Part shown: positions 44,130 through 53,127 of the stretch, in pieces
Numbering within the stretch: the first letter of the stretch is position 1
How the letters are laid out: each line of letters begins with the position of its first letter
Source of the DNA: Flagellimonas maritima
Lineage (GTDB): Bacteria > Bacteroidota > Bacteroidia > Flavobacteriales > Flavobacteriaceae
NCBI RefSeq assembly: GCF_003269425.1
Contig: NZ_CP030104.1
Coordinates: 3,319,001-3,383,000 of the forward strand
Direction of reading: 5' to 3'
DNA length: 64,000 nt
The notes under the pieces: generated by a model
Seen by the model: the letters and a program-made list of their open reading frames with translations, nothing else
Told to the model about the DNA's origin: nothing
Databases searched by the model: none
Position numbers and translations under genes: made by a program

Positions 44130-45536
44130 TCAGATAGTTTTTGTGGTGAAGAATAAAAAGCCGAAGGAAGCTATAAGCCAAATTCCTAAGATTCCGAGGT
44201 TGGACGTATTCCGGGAAAGTATGGAACCTAGTTCAGGAGGGTCGTACTCAAAAGCAGGCAATGTTGCCCAAACATCAGCATCCGCTTGATAGCTCCAGTC
44301 CCCGTAGGACGAATTTTCAGCAAAATTCTTATTCAAAAACTTTTGAGTCGCAATACGGTATTCCTCTGCCGCATCTGCAAAATCCCAATGTGTGGCATAA
44401 TCGGTGTGAGCAATGGCCATGCTTAGAAACCGTGTGGGCAAATAAGGTGAAATCAAAGCTAAACTCTTGTAGACACTTGCTTGTTGGGTGTATTGGTCCT
44501 TAAGATGATTATAATGCTTAAAATAGACCTCGGCCTCGTGTTCTTCGCCCTTTTGCATACGATATCCATCAAAGTTAAAGGGCAGTTGATGCAAACTATC
44601 TACGCCATATTCCCTCAAAACCTGTTCTTGCAACAGTTTGGATTCCTTGCTCCATGGATTATGCCCGTCCAGCCCCTCTTTTTTATCCTGAAGCACATTG
44701 GCAGCAAACTCCTGTCTGGTCGGGTACGGATGCTTGCTTTCGGCAATGTTACTGGCTGCTTTGGGTGCTACCAAACAAGCAATGATCCAAACACATAAAG
44801 AGGCGACCAAAGAAATACCGGATTTTTTAGTTTTAGAGGAAATGATCAAAACGATGTTAGTGAAAATCATATAATATCCTATATATATCAAAAACATTAA
44901 AAGCAGCGCGTTCCAATTGAGCACTCCAAAGTCATCTAGGTTACTCAAAAGAACCCCTGCCAATAAAAACAATACCGCCGTGATAATAAAAATTGGCAGG
45001 AAAAGAGCCGTCCACTTTCCTATTAGCCATTTCCAATTAGATATTCCCTGACTTTTTAGTAGAGTCAAGGTTCCCATTTCCCGCTCTTTTGTAAAGCTGT
45101 TATATCCTAAAAGAACAATAAGTAGGGGGATGATAAACAGCAAAATGAAATCAGGGGTCAAATCACCAAAGCGAGCCAAACCTGTCTGATCTGCGGCTGC
45201 ACTGAATTGTGCCTCATTGCGATTATGCGCCTCCAGAAAAATTGAAGTTCCTGCATATTTATCTACACCTTGATCTACTAAGGAAAGAGGATATTTTGGT
45301 TTAAAGGCATAGGTTCCATAATGTGCCGCTGAATGTGGATTTTTTTCTCCTTGATTGTCCCAAACAGCACGCTCGGTAGTTTTGGCCCTGGCATATTGTT
45401 CGTTTACATTTTGATACTGTTTTGCGCTGATCCAAACTGCAATGGAAAGCAGCAATAAAACAATGGCAAAAGCAATGCGTACACGGCCTTCGCGCATAAA
45501 TTCCTTGGTTTCTTTGATGAATGTTTTAAAAATCAT
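44130..45536 (-). CDS. ABC-2 type transporter permease (DUF3526), first copy
   Basis: A 468-residue permease: helix at about 18-36, an extracytoplasmic loop with NEQYARAKTTERAVWDNQGE, then a cluster of helices (FILLFIIPLLIVLLGYNSF, and further to about 290), a long extracytoplasmic region and a final helix (LGILGIWLIASFGFLFF). FTKEREMGTLTLLKSQGIS is the coupling-helix motif of ABC-2 proteins. Its ATG overlaps the ATPase stop (ATGA), and the next permease follows 2 bp after its TGA. The export substrate is unknown. Confidence 0.85.
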   Translation of the reverse strand: MIFKTFIKETKEFMREGRVRIAFAIVLLLLSIAVWISAKQYQNVNEQYARAKTTERAVWDNQGEKNPHSAAHYGTYAFKPKYPLSLVDQGVDKYAGTSIFLEAHNRNEAQFSAAADQTGLARFGDLTPDFILLFIIPLLIVLLGYNSFTKEREMGTLTLLKSQGISNWKWLIGKWTALFLPIFIITAVLFLLAGVLLSNLDDFGVLNWNALLLMFLIYIGYYMIFTNIVLIISSKTKKSGISLVASLCVWIIACLVAPKAASNIAESKHPYPTRQEFAANVLQDKKEGLDGHNPWSKESKLLQEQVLREYGVDSLHQLPFNFDGYRMQKGEEHEAEVYFKHYNHLKDQYTQQASVYKSLALISPYLPTRFLSMAIAHTDYATHWDFADAAEEYRIATQKFLNKNFAENSSYGDWSYQADADVWATLPAFEYDPPELGSILSRNTSNLGILGIWLIASFGFLFFTTKTI

Positions 45537-46249
45537 AATACCGCTTCTTTATAGTTCATCGTGTCAAGATATGCCTGCTCCAATGATGCGAGGGATATAT
45601 CATTGGCAATCAGTTCTTGCTTCAGGAGGCCATTTTTCATAATACCTATGCGAGTCGCTACTTCCTTGGCCCTGAACAAATCATGTGTAGCCATTAGAGT
45701 GGCGACGCCTTTGGAACGTAATTTTTGAAGTAGTTGACCAAATTCATTGCTGGCCTTGGGATCTAATCCTGAAGTAGGCTCATCCAACAGTAATACTTTG
45801 GCATCTTTTGCCAGAGCAATGGCTATGCCCACTTTTTGTCGCATTCCTTTGGAAAAAGTAGAGATATGTTTATTAAAGGCTTCCGGTTGCAGGCCTGCGT
45901 CTTCCAAAAATTCTTTTAATTCAATTTTTGAAAGCTTTTTTTCTGCAATTCCAGAGAAATAATCCAAATTTTCTACAGCTGTTAGGCTTGGGTATAGCAT
46001 TAGGTTTTCAGGGATATAGGCCAGAAAACGTTTTGTGGCTTTTGGTTTTTTTGCTACGTTGAGCTGATTGATAAAAGCGCTCCCGGACGTGGGTGCAACA
46101 AAGCCAAGCAGTAAATTGATGGTAGTGGTTTTTCCAGCTCCGTTGGCACCGAGAAGACAATAGATTTCGCCTTCATCGACTTTTAGATTTAAATGATCAA
46201 GTGCAGTTTGATCACCGTATTTTTTTGTAAGATCAGTCGTTATTATCAT
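45533..46249 (-). CDS. ABC transporter ATP-binding protein
   Basis: A 238-residue ATPase from the ATG at 46249 (MIITTDLTKKYGDQ); an upstream in-frame start at 46288 is not needed. Walker A is GANGAGKTTT, signature STFSKGMRQKVGIA, Walker B VLLLDEPTSGLD, switch His in ATHD. The SKGMRQ signature and GFVAPTSG are typical of CcmA/Nos-type ABC-2 exporters. It is the first gene of ATPase-permease-permease-TonB receptor, with a 115-bp gap to the upstream small membrane protein gene. Confidence 0.92.
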   Translation of the reverse strand: MIITTDLTKKYGDQTALDHLNLKVDEGEIYCLLGANGAGKTTTINLLLGFVAPTSGSAFINQLNVAKKPKATKRFLAYIPENLMLYPSLTAVENLDYFSGIAEKKLSKIELKEFLEDAGLQPEAFNKHISTFSKGMRQKVGIAIALAKDAKVLLLDEPTSGLDPKASNEFGQLLQKLRSKGVATLMATHDLFRAKEVATRIGIMKNGLLKQELIANDISLASLEQAYLDTMNYKEAVL

Positions 46250-46364
46250 GGTGGCTAAAATTTTTAAATGATAGGATACTACAATCACTTTGATATATAG
46301 AACTTATATACAAAGCGTCGTTTTTTAAAGTCAAGGCGTACTGCCTTAAGAAATAGTAGTGTCT

Positions 46365-46700
46365 TTAGGTTAGGGACGAGGGTGGACCTCTAAGAAGATA
46401 ATTTGTATTCGCTCTCTGATTAAGAACTGATTTATCAAAATTCACACGCATTAAAGCACACGCAAATCCTAATAAAATTGCAGGGTACACCCAGAAGTAT
46501 AGGGTTTGGCCCAATAATTTAGCGCAAAGTTCGCAGGCTAGGGAAGTTTTATCAATTTGGGTATCATGAGCGTTATGCTCAACATGAATACCAATATCAT
46601 GTTGAACAAAGACATGATGTACGGTATGATATGACAATTGAAACAGGAGTATCACTGTCAATAGTATTCCAAACCGTTTTTTTGTCCTTTTGCTTCTCAT
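46365..46700 (-). CDS. Small His/Cys membrane protein
   Basis: A 111-residue protein from the ATG at 46700 (MRSKRTKKRFGILL); an ATG at 46733 would add 11 residues. One helix lies near residues 10-25, followed by a His-rich periplasmic stretch (YHTVHHVFVQHDIGIHVEHN, seven His), a CELC pair, and a second helix near 70-90. The C-terminus RGPPSSLT resembles the RPPPLL end of the small protein at 50110. The His/CxxC mix suggests metal binding (inference). It lies between the acidic lipoprotein and the ABC ATPase. Confidence 0.65.
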   Translation of the reverse strand: MRSKRTKKRFGILLTVILLFQLSYHTVHHVFVQHDIGIHVEHNAHDTQIDKTSLACELCAKLLGQTLYFWVYPAILLGFACALMRVNFDKSVLNQRANTNYLLRGPPSSLT

Positions 46701-46760
46701 GAGAAAAAGGGAGTGGATGAACTCCACCCCCAATAATTCAATTAATTTAAGTTTACGTAT

Positions 46761-47384
46761 TTATTGAATATTTAAAACGAAATCCAAGTCAAAATCACTA
46801 TCACCATCGTTAGCTCCTGTTGTAGCTGATTTTAGATCAGGTTGGTGTTGAAGTCTGACAGTAAATATTCCCCCTGTTGTTGTACTTGCGGCCGGTGTAG
46901 TCCAAGAAGTTGACAAACCTACGGGATTTCCATTCTCATCTTGGTCATTGTAATTGATCGGATCGGAAGCTGTATCTATGTTGCCATTTCCTCCTGGACT
47001 GTCGAAAGCATCGGTGGTGAAACTAAAGAAAATCTGGTGTTCATCGTCTTCATCCGAAATTTCATCACCAATATCTTCTACATCTGTTGGGTCCAATGCA
47101 TTCAAAATTTCAAAAGTTAAAGTATATTGAGTATCCGCGGAAAGCGTAATTTCATCTTGTTCTGCTAATTCCGCTATACCTTCTCCGTCGGGATCAACTG
47201 CTGTTGCCCGAACCACATCGTTGGGATCAGCATCATTGGTGAAAATAAGGGTTACATTAGTAATCACTTCTTCATCATTTTCTTCTTCTGGTGCATCGTC
47301 ATCATCACTACAACTACTTATAGCGAAAGTGGCGAATAGAAGTACTAGTAAACGATAATTTATAAATTTTTCAATTGTTTTCAT
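46761..47384 (-). CDS. Acidic lipoprotein, periplasmic/surface
   Basis: A 207-residue lipoprotein; signal ends ATFAISSC with Cys25, followed by a strongly acidic linker (SDDDDAPEEENDEE). The body has D-rich loops (TNDADPNDVV, EISDEDDEHQIFF) and ends DGDSDFDLDFVLNI. Such lipoproteins often lie next to a metal TonB receptor in flavobacteria and may capture its ligand. Here it follows the His-loop receptor by 105 bp. Binding of Zn, Cu or Ca is an inference from charge and neighbours. Confidence 0.75.
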   Translation of the reverse strand: MKTIEKFINYRLLVLLFATFAISSCSDDDDAPEEENDEEVITNVTLIFTNDADPNDVVRATAVDPDGEGIAELAEQDEITLSADTQYTLTFEILNALDPTDVEDIGDEISDEDDEHQIFFSFTTDAFDSPGGNGNIDTASDPINYNDQDENGNPVGLSTSWTTPAASTTTGGIFTVRLQHQPDLKSATTGANDGDSDFDLDFVLNIQ

Positions 47385-47489
47385 TTTTACTTTTTTTTAA
47401 TTGTTTTTAATTATTTATAACGGTTTCATTTATTTTAAAAAAATCAAGGAGGTCTGGTTGTGGTGGACCTAGTTTTAGGGGCATTTTTC

Positions 47490-49901
47490 TTAATCATTAT
47501 TATTTGCTTTAAAGGTATAATTCAACACAAAGAGAATATTTCTGCCAGGTTCATCAGCGAAATATCGCATTTCATTGAGATAATCGCGATAACCAGTATT
47601 CAAAAGGTTTTGGGCGGTAATACTTCCGTTAAGATTTTTCCATTTAAAACTCCACCTAAGGTCAAGCAGAAAATAACCTTCAGGCGCATCTATAAAATCA
47701 AAGATTTCTGATTGTGTGGTAATGGTAACAGAACCATCGACCAAACTTTCTGGAGAAACCCTTCGAGGTGCTTGAAATTGTTGAAAGGTATAACTTGGCC
47801 TAATCATAAACTTTGAAGATTCAAACTCCCAAAGTTTTCCTTGGTCCCATTGTAATTCAAAACTTGTTGAAATAGGGGGTTGGTTTATCAAGGGTTCGTT
47901 TTCACCTATATTTCTTGACCATAGATAACTGAATCCAAAAGTTCCCGAGATGGTTTTGGTCCAATCTTTTTTCCAACTGTAATCAGCTCCAAGAAACAAT
48001 GCATCTGCTTGATCAAAAATAAATGCGGGCATAGGACCTCTAATCGTTCCAAACACACCTAAAGGTCTATCAAAAATGTAGTTCTCAATATAGTGTGAGT
48101 AAACGGTCAGGTTGTGGAAATTGCCATTTTTGTATGTCTGAAATTCATTGATGAACTTATATCCTCTTTCTGGGTCGACCTGACTCTCACTTAAAGGCGT
48201 TACTTCATCTGTACTAAGTTCGCCATCGATATCGGTAAACCGAAGTAGTCCAAAGGTAGTCTTGAAGCCCTCTTGTCCAAAGCTGAAAAGTTCCGCTACA
48301 TTGGGTGTACGCCAAGCGGTACCTAAATTTGTTCTAAAAGTACTGTTTTCAGACAGTTCTCTTACAAAACCGATAGATGCCGTAAGGTTGGTAAAATTAT
48401 AATTGTCCCTAAAAATATCTTGATTGGTTTCGCGTCCTCGTACATCATTAGATTCAAAATCGAACCTAAGGCCTGCTTCCAAAGTATTTTTTTCAAACTC
48501 CAAGCTTTCACTTATAAAGGCACTATACCGATCTGTATTGTAATTTGGGATGAATGGAGTAGTTTGGGTACCTGGATTGTTATCGTTGTTCTGACCAAAG
48601 TATTGGATGCCTAGCAAGCCCTCCAATCCGTTCCAATTGGGATGTTTCCATTCCAGTTGATAATCATAGGTCATTAAATCAAGGTCGATAATAGGCAGCT
48701 CAGCATTTCTTCTTACATCAAATTCATCTCTTTTATTTAGTTGAACTCCTCCACGAAAGGTAAGTTTACCTTCTTTGGAATACCACCAGTTTATTTCCGC
48801 TTTGGCCAAATGATGTTGGGTTTCTTGCTTGGGCTCATTAATATCATAAGAAAAGGGATTGATAATGATAGGTTCATCGGAATTGATGATTCTTATAAAA
48901 GCGTTAGAGCTGCTTGCTACGGATGAACGTAAAAGTGCCAGATTCTGATCTACGAAGCTGTAGTATATTTTAAAGTCCCAATTTTTAAGATGGCGTAAAA
49001 CGCCAAAGCTAAAAGCTTTCTCTTCTTTTCCTGTATTGGTAAGATTGTAGTCGGGGGCACTACGGTCACCGATTTTCGTATAATTTCCATTTAAAAAATA
49101 ACTCCACTCTTTAGAGCCTTTACCTATTTCCAGGTTAGCATTAATTCCACGACCATTGGTTTGATAACCAGTTCCTACATTGGCATACAATGGATTGTTG
49201 AGCAGCAACGGATTGGATTCAACAATAATGGCACCACCCAGTGCTTCTGGTCCAAAACGGACCCCTGAAGCGCCTTTGATGACGGTAACACTATTTGCAG
49301 AATTAATATCTATTTCTGGTGCATGGTCTGTTCCCCAATTTTGAAAACCATGCTTGAAGCCATTATTTAAGATTAAAATCCGATTTCCAAACAAACCATG
49401 TATTACAGGTAATTGCACATTAGTACCCGTCGAGGCAAATGTGACGCCTTGCTGCTCTGCTAGTACAGCTGCTAAAGATTGGGTAAAGTCACTATTGATT
49501 TCTGATTTATTCAAAGTAATCTGTGAAATTGATTTTGTGCCTTTTTCCCTATTTTTTTCTGCTTGAATAGTTACCTCGTCCAACCCTACCACTTTTGGTG
49601 TTAAAAAGATATGGGGCAGTGCACCATGTTCATGATTATGCTCGTGTGTTGAATCAGAATATCCTAGACAAGAAATTGTTAGCGTATTTGTATCAGAACA
49701 TAGTCCTTCAATGTAAAACGCACCATCTTTATTGGTCAGATCATATTTTTCTGTGCCATTTACCCTCACGGTCACATAAGGTATTGCTGCTTTGGTTTCA
49801 GCATCCAGCACCTTGCCACTGATTGTGTATGTACACGGTTTATTTTGTGCTATAGTCAAAAATGAAATAAATAGAAAAAACAATAAAGGCCTTAGCTTCA
49901 T
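47490..49901 (-). CDS. TonB-dependent outer-membrane receptor with His-rich loop
   Basis: An 803-residue receptor. Signal peptide (ends TIAQ), carboxypeptidase-regulatory-like domain (about 24-105), a short His-rich stretch HEHNHEHG at about 85-92, plug (about 110-235, LNKSEINSDFTQSLAAVLAEQ, IKGASGVRFGPEALGGAIIV), and a barrel ending ILFVLNYTFKANNND. The His stretch and the plug type resemble zinc/copper receptors such as ZnuD. No SusD partner is present. It is the first large gene of the minus-strand island; its metal role is inferred. Confidence 0.9.
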   Translation of the reverse strand: MKLRPLLFFLFISFLTIAQNKPCTYTISGKVLDAETKAAIPYVTVRVNGTEKYDLTNKDGAFYIEGLCSDTNTLTISCLGYSDSTHEHNHEHGALPHIFLTPKVVGLDEVTIQAEKNREKGTKSISQITLNKSEINSDFTQSLAAVLAEQQGVTFASTGTNVQLPVIHGLFGNRILILNNGFKHGFQNWGTDHAPEIDINSANSVTVIKGASGVRFGPEALGGAIIVESNPLLLNNPLYANVGTGYQTNGRGINANLEIGKGSKEWSYFLNGNYTKIGDRSAPDYNLTNTGKEEKAFSFGVLRHLKNWDFKIYYSFVDQNLALLRSSVASSSNAFIRIINSDEPIIINPFSYDINEPKQETQHHLAKAEINWWYSKEGKLTFRGGVQLNKRDEFDVRRNAELPIIDLDLMTYDYQLEWKHPNWNGLEGLLGIQYFGQNNDNNPGTQTTPFIPNYNTDRYSAFISESLEFEKNTLEAGLRFDFESNDVRGRETNQDIFRDNYNFTNLTASIGFVRELSENSTFRTNLGTAWRTPNVAELFSFGQEGFKTTFGLLRFTDIDGELSTDEVTPLSESQVDPERGYKFINEFQTYKNGNFHNLTVYSHYIENYIFDRPLGVFGTIRGPMPAFIFDQADALFLGADYSWKKDWTKTISGTFGFSYLWSRNIGENEPLINQPPISTSFELQWDQGKLWEFESSKFMIRPSYTFQQFQAPRRVSPESLVDGSVTITTQSEIFDFIDAPEGYFLLDLRWSFKWKNLNGSITAQNLLNTGYRDYLNEMRYFADEPGRNILFVLNYTFKANNND

Positions 49902-50109
49902 TATATTTTATTATACAAAGGAGTTTGAGCAGTCTTATGATCTTTTATAGAATGGTTATAGTTCTCAATGAAACTATTGTAATTCACGTTGTTGACGAAT
50001 TCTATATTAAAAACCATAAATTAACTTGAAAGAGCTATTTTAAGAATCTTTGTAAAAGATCTAATTATCCCAGTCCTAAATTTAGATACTAGGTAATTTT
50101 AATAAATTC

Positions 50110-50397
50110 TTATAAAAGAGGAGGGGGCCTAGAGAAGAGTTGATACGTATTGGACTCCCTGAAAAATACTTGAGCCTTTTCTGTAAATCGTTTAACTTGT
50201 ACTATCTCTTTGGAACTAGAGAGGATAGGTAAGGAAGGAATCTCCAAATCAGAAGATTGATTTTCAAGTGCGATGTCACAGATATCGCAATTTTCAATAG
50301 TGTCGCAATCATTACTTTGATGGGCATACACATGTAAAGCCGATACTTTGATAAGCATCAAAAAGATAAAAAGCAAGAGACCAATAATCTTTCTCAT
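50110..50397 (-). CDS. Small secreted Cys-containing protein
   Basis: A 95-residue protein from the ATG at 50397 (MRKIIGLLLFIFLM); an ATG at 50406 is also possible. Signal peptide to about residue 22, then HVYAHQSNDCDTIENCDICD (three Cys, two His), and a C-terminus ending SRPPPLL, like the small protein at 46365. It lies 208 bp upstream of the His-loop TonB receptor on the same strand, so it may start the island transcript. A metal-carrying role is an inference. Confidence 0.6.
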   Translation of the reverse strand: MRKIIGLLLFIFLMLIKVSALHVYAHQSNDCDTIENCDICDIALENQSSDLEIPSLPILSSSKEIVQVKRFTEKAQVFFRESNTYQLFSRPPPLL

Positions 50398-50458
50398 CTG
50401 CAACATGATACAAATCTATGCAAATTGACAGATTAAATAATGTTAATAAAAATATAAT

Positions 50459-50764
50459 TTAAGAGATTAAGAAACCCAAGCCCATGCGTTTGAGCATCTT
50501 TTTTTCAAAATCCCAGAAAAATCGAAATTGGCCAAAAAGCCATCCAAAAAAAACCAGTAGAACTTGGTAAATTGGGAAAATCAAAAGGATTCTAACGGGC
50601 CAGTAAATCCAATTGGAAACGTTTCCTTTTTGTAACCCTATTAAATCAGTTAAGGGAGCGGCCAATTTTGCTGCACAACTTCCTGTTATGGCAAAGACAA
50701 TGAAAATGACGACTATTTGAAAGTTGGACTCAATGCCCCAGCGTTTTTTTAATTTTTCCATCAA
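50459..50764 (-). CDS. DUF6787 family membrane protein
   Basis: A 101-residue protein opening MEKLKKRWGIESNF (start at 50761 or 50764) with helices at about 16-35 (VVIFIVFAITGSCAAKLAAP) and 52-72 (YWPVRILLIFPIYQVLLVFFG), then a Phe-rich loop and KKMLKRMG. This matches my recollection of DUF6787, a short Bacteroidota family of unknown function. It is 26 bp after the DUF6146 gene stop and probably shares its transcript. Confidence 0.75.
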   Translation of the reverse strand: MMEKLKKRWGIESNFQIVVIFIVFAITGSCAAKLAAPLTDLIGLQKGNVSNWIYWPVRILLIFPIYQVLLVFFGWLFGQFRFFWDFEKKMLKRMGLGFLIS

Positions 50765-50790
50765 ATGCTATTCAATGCAAAAATAGCATA

Positions 50791-51249
50791 TTAAATTCTA
50801 GGAAAGAAAGGTCCCAACCGCTGATTGTATTTTCTCTGAAAATAAATAAAATAATTGTAAAGCTTATAATTTACTTCGTATCCGTAATCAATATTGGGAT
50901 CATAGTCGATTTGAAATATATATAAATTTGGATCGAACAGTTGTGGTTGCATTACTCTTTGGTTCCAATTAATGACCAAAATATCGTTTCTATTCTCAAG
51001 AAAGTTCTGGGAATAATAACCTTCTGGCTGTGCAACACTTAACAGCCAAGCATTGAAACCTGGTTCCAAAATAATAATTTCATATTCAGATTCCTCATCC
51101 TTGATTTCCACGGCCTCACCTTCTTCCATATCAAAGTACGCTTGTTCATCTTCTGAAACTTTAATGGCCTCTTTATGTGTAGAACATGATACCACTATTA
51201 TCGGAATCAATAGAAAAATAATGATTTTGCGTAATTCTTTTCTTTTCAT
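50791..51249 (-). CDS. DUF6146 family lipoprotein
   Basis: A 152-residue lipoprotein; signal ends IPIIVVSC (Cys22). The mature part has an acidic segment (MEEGEAVEIKDEESE) and the family core: IILEPGFNAWLLSVAQPEGY, SQNFLENRNDILVINWNQRV, YDPNIDYGYEVNYKLYNYFI, ending in a basic NQRLGPFFPRI. The function is unknown; wide conservation in Bacteroidota suggests an envelope role. A terminator at 51267-51294 separates it from the upstream DUF937 gene. Confidence 0.85.
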   Translation of the reverse strand: MKRKELRKIIIFLLIPIIVVSCSTHKEAIKVSEDEQAYFDMEEGEAVEIKDEESEYEIIILEPGFNAWLLSVAQPEGYYSQNFLENRNDILVINWNQRVMQPQLFDPNLYIFQIDYDPNIDYGYEVNYKLYNYFIYFQRKYNQRLGPFFPRI

Positions 51250-51266
51250 GATTATAATTTACAAAA

Positions 51267-51294
51267 AAAGCCATTCAGAATTCCAAATGGCTTT
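51267..51294 (-). terminator. Rho-independent terminator of the DUF937 gene
   Basis: Stem aaagccatt / aatggcttt (9 bp) with a 10-nt loop and a minus-strand T-run. It is 21 bp past the stop at 51316. Confidence 0.8.
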
Positions 51295-51315
51295 GTTAAT
51301 TATTGTTAAGATGCT

Positions 51316-51957
51316 TTATTTGCCGAAAAGTCCTCCGAGCACACCGCCGAGGCCACTACTTTTTTTATTTCCGCCATTTAGAACCATTCCCGCCAAATCA
51401 TCCATTATACTGCCATCTCCATCGGAATCCAAAAAACTTTCTATTAGTGACTGCTGTTTGTTAGCTGCAGTATTACCGCCCATCAATCCGCCTAAAAGCC
51501 CATTTAGTCCCTCAGGACTGCTTATTTTTTGTTGTCTTGTCTGTCTGCCCAAATAACCCAATAAAATTGGAGCGGCAATTTTCAATATTTGTGAAACTGA
51601 ACCAGAATCAATTCCTGATTTATTGCTCAGCGCATTTTCCACCTGTGGTTGTTTATTGCCAAAAACGTGGCCCAAGATCCCTGCCCCGTCATTTATGACA
51701 CTATCATCGACACCTCCACCAAACAAACCTCCCAAATTGTCTAGAATGCTGCCATCATGCTTTGATGATAAAGCACTCATCAAACCTTGTGCTCCATTGG
51801 TAGTATTTGCATTCTTTTTCATGGCTCCCATGATCAAGGGCATGGCCATGCTCAAAACTTCTGCAGTTTTATTTTCTGATTGTCCCGTTTGATTGGAAAC
51901 TCCGTTAATTAATTGTCTGCCCGTTGGGCTAGTTAATAAATCCATTAATCCTGACAT
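51316..51957 (-). CDS. DUF937 domain-containing protein
   Basis: A 213-residue soluble protein, rich in Gly, Asn and Ser, with a DUF937 layout: SPTGRQLINGVSNQTGQSEN near the start, VLSMAMPLIMGAMKKN, DSVINDGAGILGHVFG, and IAAPILLGYLGRQTR. The tail is very Gly-rich (GLGGVLGGLFGK) and ends at the stop. Its function is unknown. It is an isolated gene between the serA terminator and its own terminator. Confidence 0.9.
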   Translation of the reverse strand: MSGLMDLLTSPTGRQLINGVSNQTGQSENKTAEVLSMAMPLIMGAMKKNANTTNGAQGLMSALSSKHDGSILDNLGGLFGGGVDDSVINDGAGILGHVFGNKQPQVENALSNKSGIDSGSVSQILKIAAPILLGYLGRQTRQQKISSPEGLNGLLGGLMGGNTAANKQQSLIESFLDSDGDGSIMDDLAGMVLNGGNKKSSGLGGVLGGLFGK

Positions 51958-51992
51958 TTCTATAGTGTTTAGTTAATAGCACAAAATACAAA

Positions 51993-52016
51993 AAAGAACC
52001 TATAGAAAAGCTCTTT
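51993..52016 (-). terminator. Probable terminator of serA
   Basis: An 8-bp stem with two wobble pairs (aaagaacc / agctcttt on the plus strand), an 8-nt loop and a minus-strand TTTTTT run, 14 bp past the serA stop. Weaker than the other terminators here. Confidence 0.5.
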
Positions 52017-52029
52017 GACCAAAAATGGA

Positions 52030-52980
52030 CTACTTTAATAAATCTATTATTTGATGGGCAAGCTCCAAGCTGATACGTTCTTGGGCTTCTTCAGTTGAAG
52101 CTCCCGTATGAGGTGTCAAGGATATTTTTGGATGCATTAATATTCTAATCTCGGGACTGGGTTCAGACTCGAAGACATCCAACCCTGCAAAAGCCACTTT
52201 TTCATTATCTAAAGCGTCAATTAAAGCCACTTCATCCAATACACCGCCGCGAGAGGCATTAATTATTCCCACACCTGTTTTCATTTTATCGAATTCCGTT
52301 TTGCCCAATACATATTTCTTTTGTGATGGCACATGAACTGTTATAAAGTCGGAAGTTTTGAGCAACGTCTCAAATTCACAGTTTTTTAGGGTGAACTTCA
52401 CGGTTTGTCCATCATAGAAAGAGAGTTCCAAGGTGTGTTCTGTGGTATGATGGTCGTTAAAAAGAACTTTCATTCCCAAACCCAGGGCTATTTTAGCTGT
52501 AGCGTGACCAATTCTTCCAAAGCCTATGATTCCCAATGTTTTTCCTTTGAGCTCTGAGCCTCCACTGTAGCTTTTCTTTAATTGCTTAAATTTACTGTCA
52601 CCGTCCAAAGGCATGTTTCTGTTGGAATCATACAAAAAACGCACTCCACTCAATAAATGGGCAAAGACCAGTTCCGCAACCGATTCCGAGGAAGCAGCAG
52701 GTGTGTTGATTACATGGATGCCTTTTGATCTTGCATAATCCACATCAATATTGTCCATGCCTACACCACCTCGGCCAATCAACTTAAGAGTGGGACAAGC
52801 GTCTATTAAGGATTTTCTAGCCTCGGTCGCACTTCGCACTAATAATACTGTAATTTTATGTTCGTTGATAAAGTTGGCAAGTTGTTCTTTTGCAACTTTG
52901 GTCATAATGACCTCAAAACCTTTTTTTTCAAGTAAATCGATTCCGGATTGAGCGATGCCATCATTGGCCAGTATTTTCAT
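52030..52980 (-). CDS. serA: D-3-phosphoglycerate dehydrogenase (D-2-hydroxyacid dehydrogenase)
   Basis: A 316-residue NAD-dependent dehydrogenase for the first step of serine synthesis. GIIGFGRIG (150-158) is the NAD site; Arg244 in NASRGG, Glu273 in VFESEP and His291 in TPHTG form the catalytic triad. GRGGVGMDNID is conserved in PGDH. It lacks the C-terminal ACT domain of longer SerA proteins, as usual for this clade. It is downstream of serC; the 147-bp gap holds heptamer arrays. Confidence 0.9.
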   Translation of the reverse strand: MKILANDGIAQSGIDLLEKKGFEVIMTKVAKEQLANFINEHKITVLLVRSATEARKSLIDACPTLKLIGRGGVGMDNIDVDYARSKGIHVINTPAASSESVAELVFAHLLSGVRFLYDSNRNMPLDGDSKFKQLKKSYSGGSELKGKTLGIIGFGRIGHATAKIALGLGMKVLFNDHHTTEHTLELSFYDGQTVKFTLKNCEFETLLKTSDFITVHVPSQKKYVLGKTEFDKMKTGVGIINASRGGVLDEVALIDALDNEKVAFAGLDVFESEPSPEIRILMHPKISLTPHTGASTEEAQERISLELAHQIIDLLK

Positions 52981-52989
52981 AAGTGTTGA

Positions 52990-53116
52990 ATTCTTGGTTC
53001 TCTATTCTTAATTCTCTTTTCTTTATTCTTGCTCTTTTGTTATGTATAAGCTTGTCTTGTAGACTTGTCTCTTTTCTTCTATCAATACTCAAAACTTAAC
53101 ACTTTGCACTTAAAAC
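52990..53116. repeat. Two degenerate heptanucleotide arrays between serC and serA
   Basis: Array 1 (52990-53031) reads attcttg, gttctct, attctta, attctct, tttcttt, attcttg, with TTCT invariant at positions 2-5. Array 2 (53082-53116) reads tcaatac, tcaaaac, ttaacac, tttgcac, ttaaaac; each starts with T and ends AC. The stretch between them is less regular. Both lie in the non-coding gap of a co-directional gene pair. Confidence 0.8.
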
Positions 53117-53127
53117 TGATGGATTGA

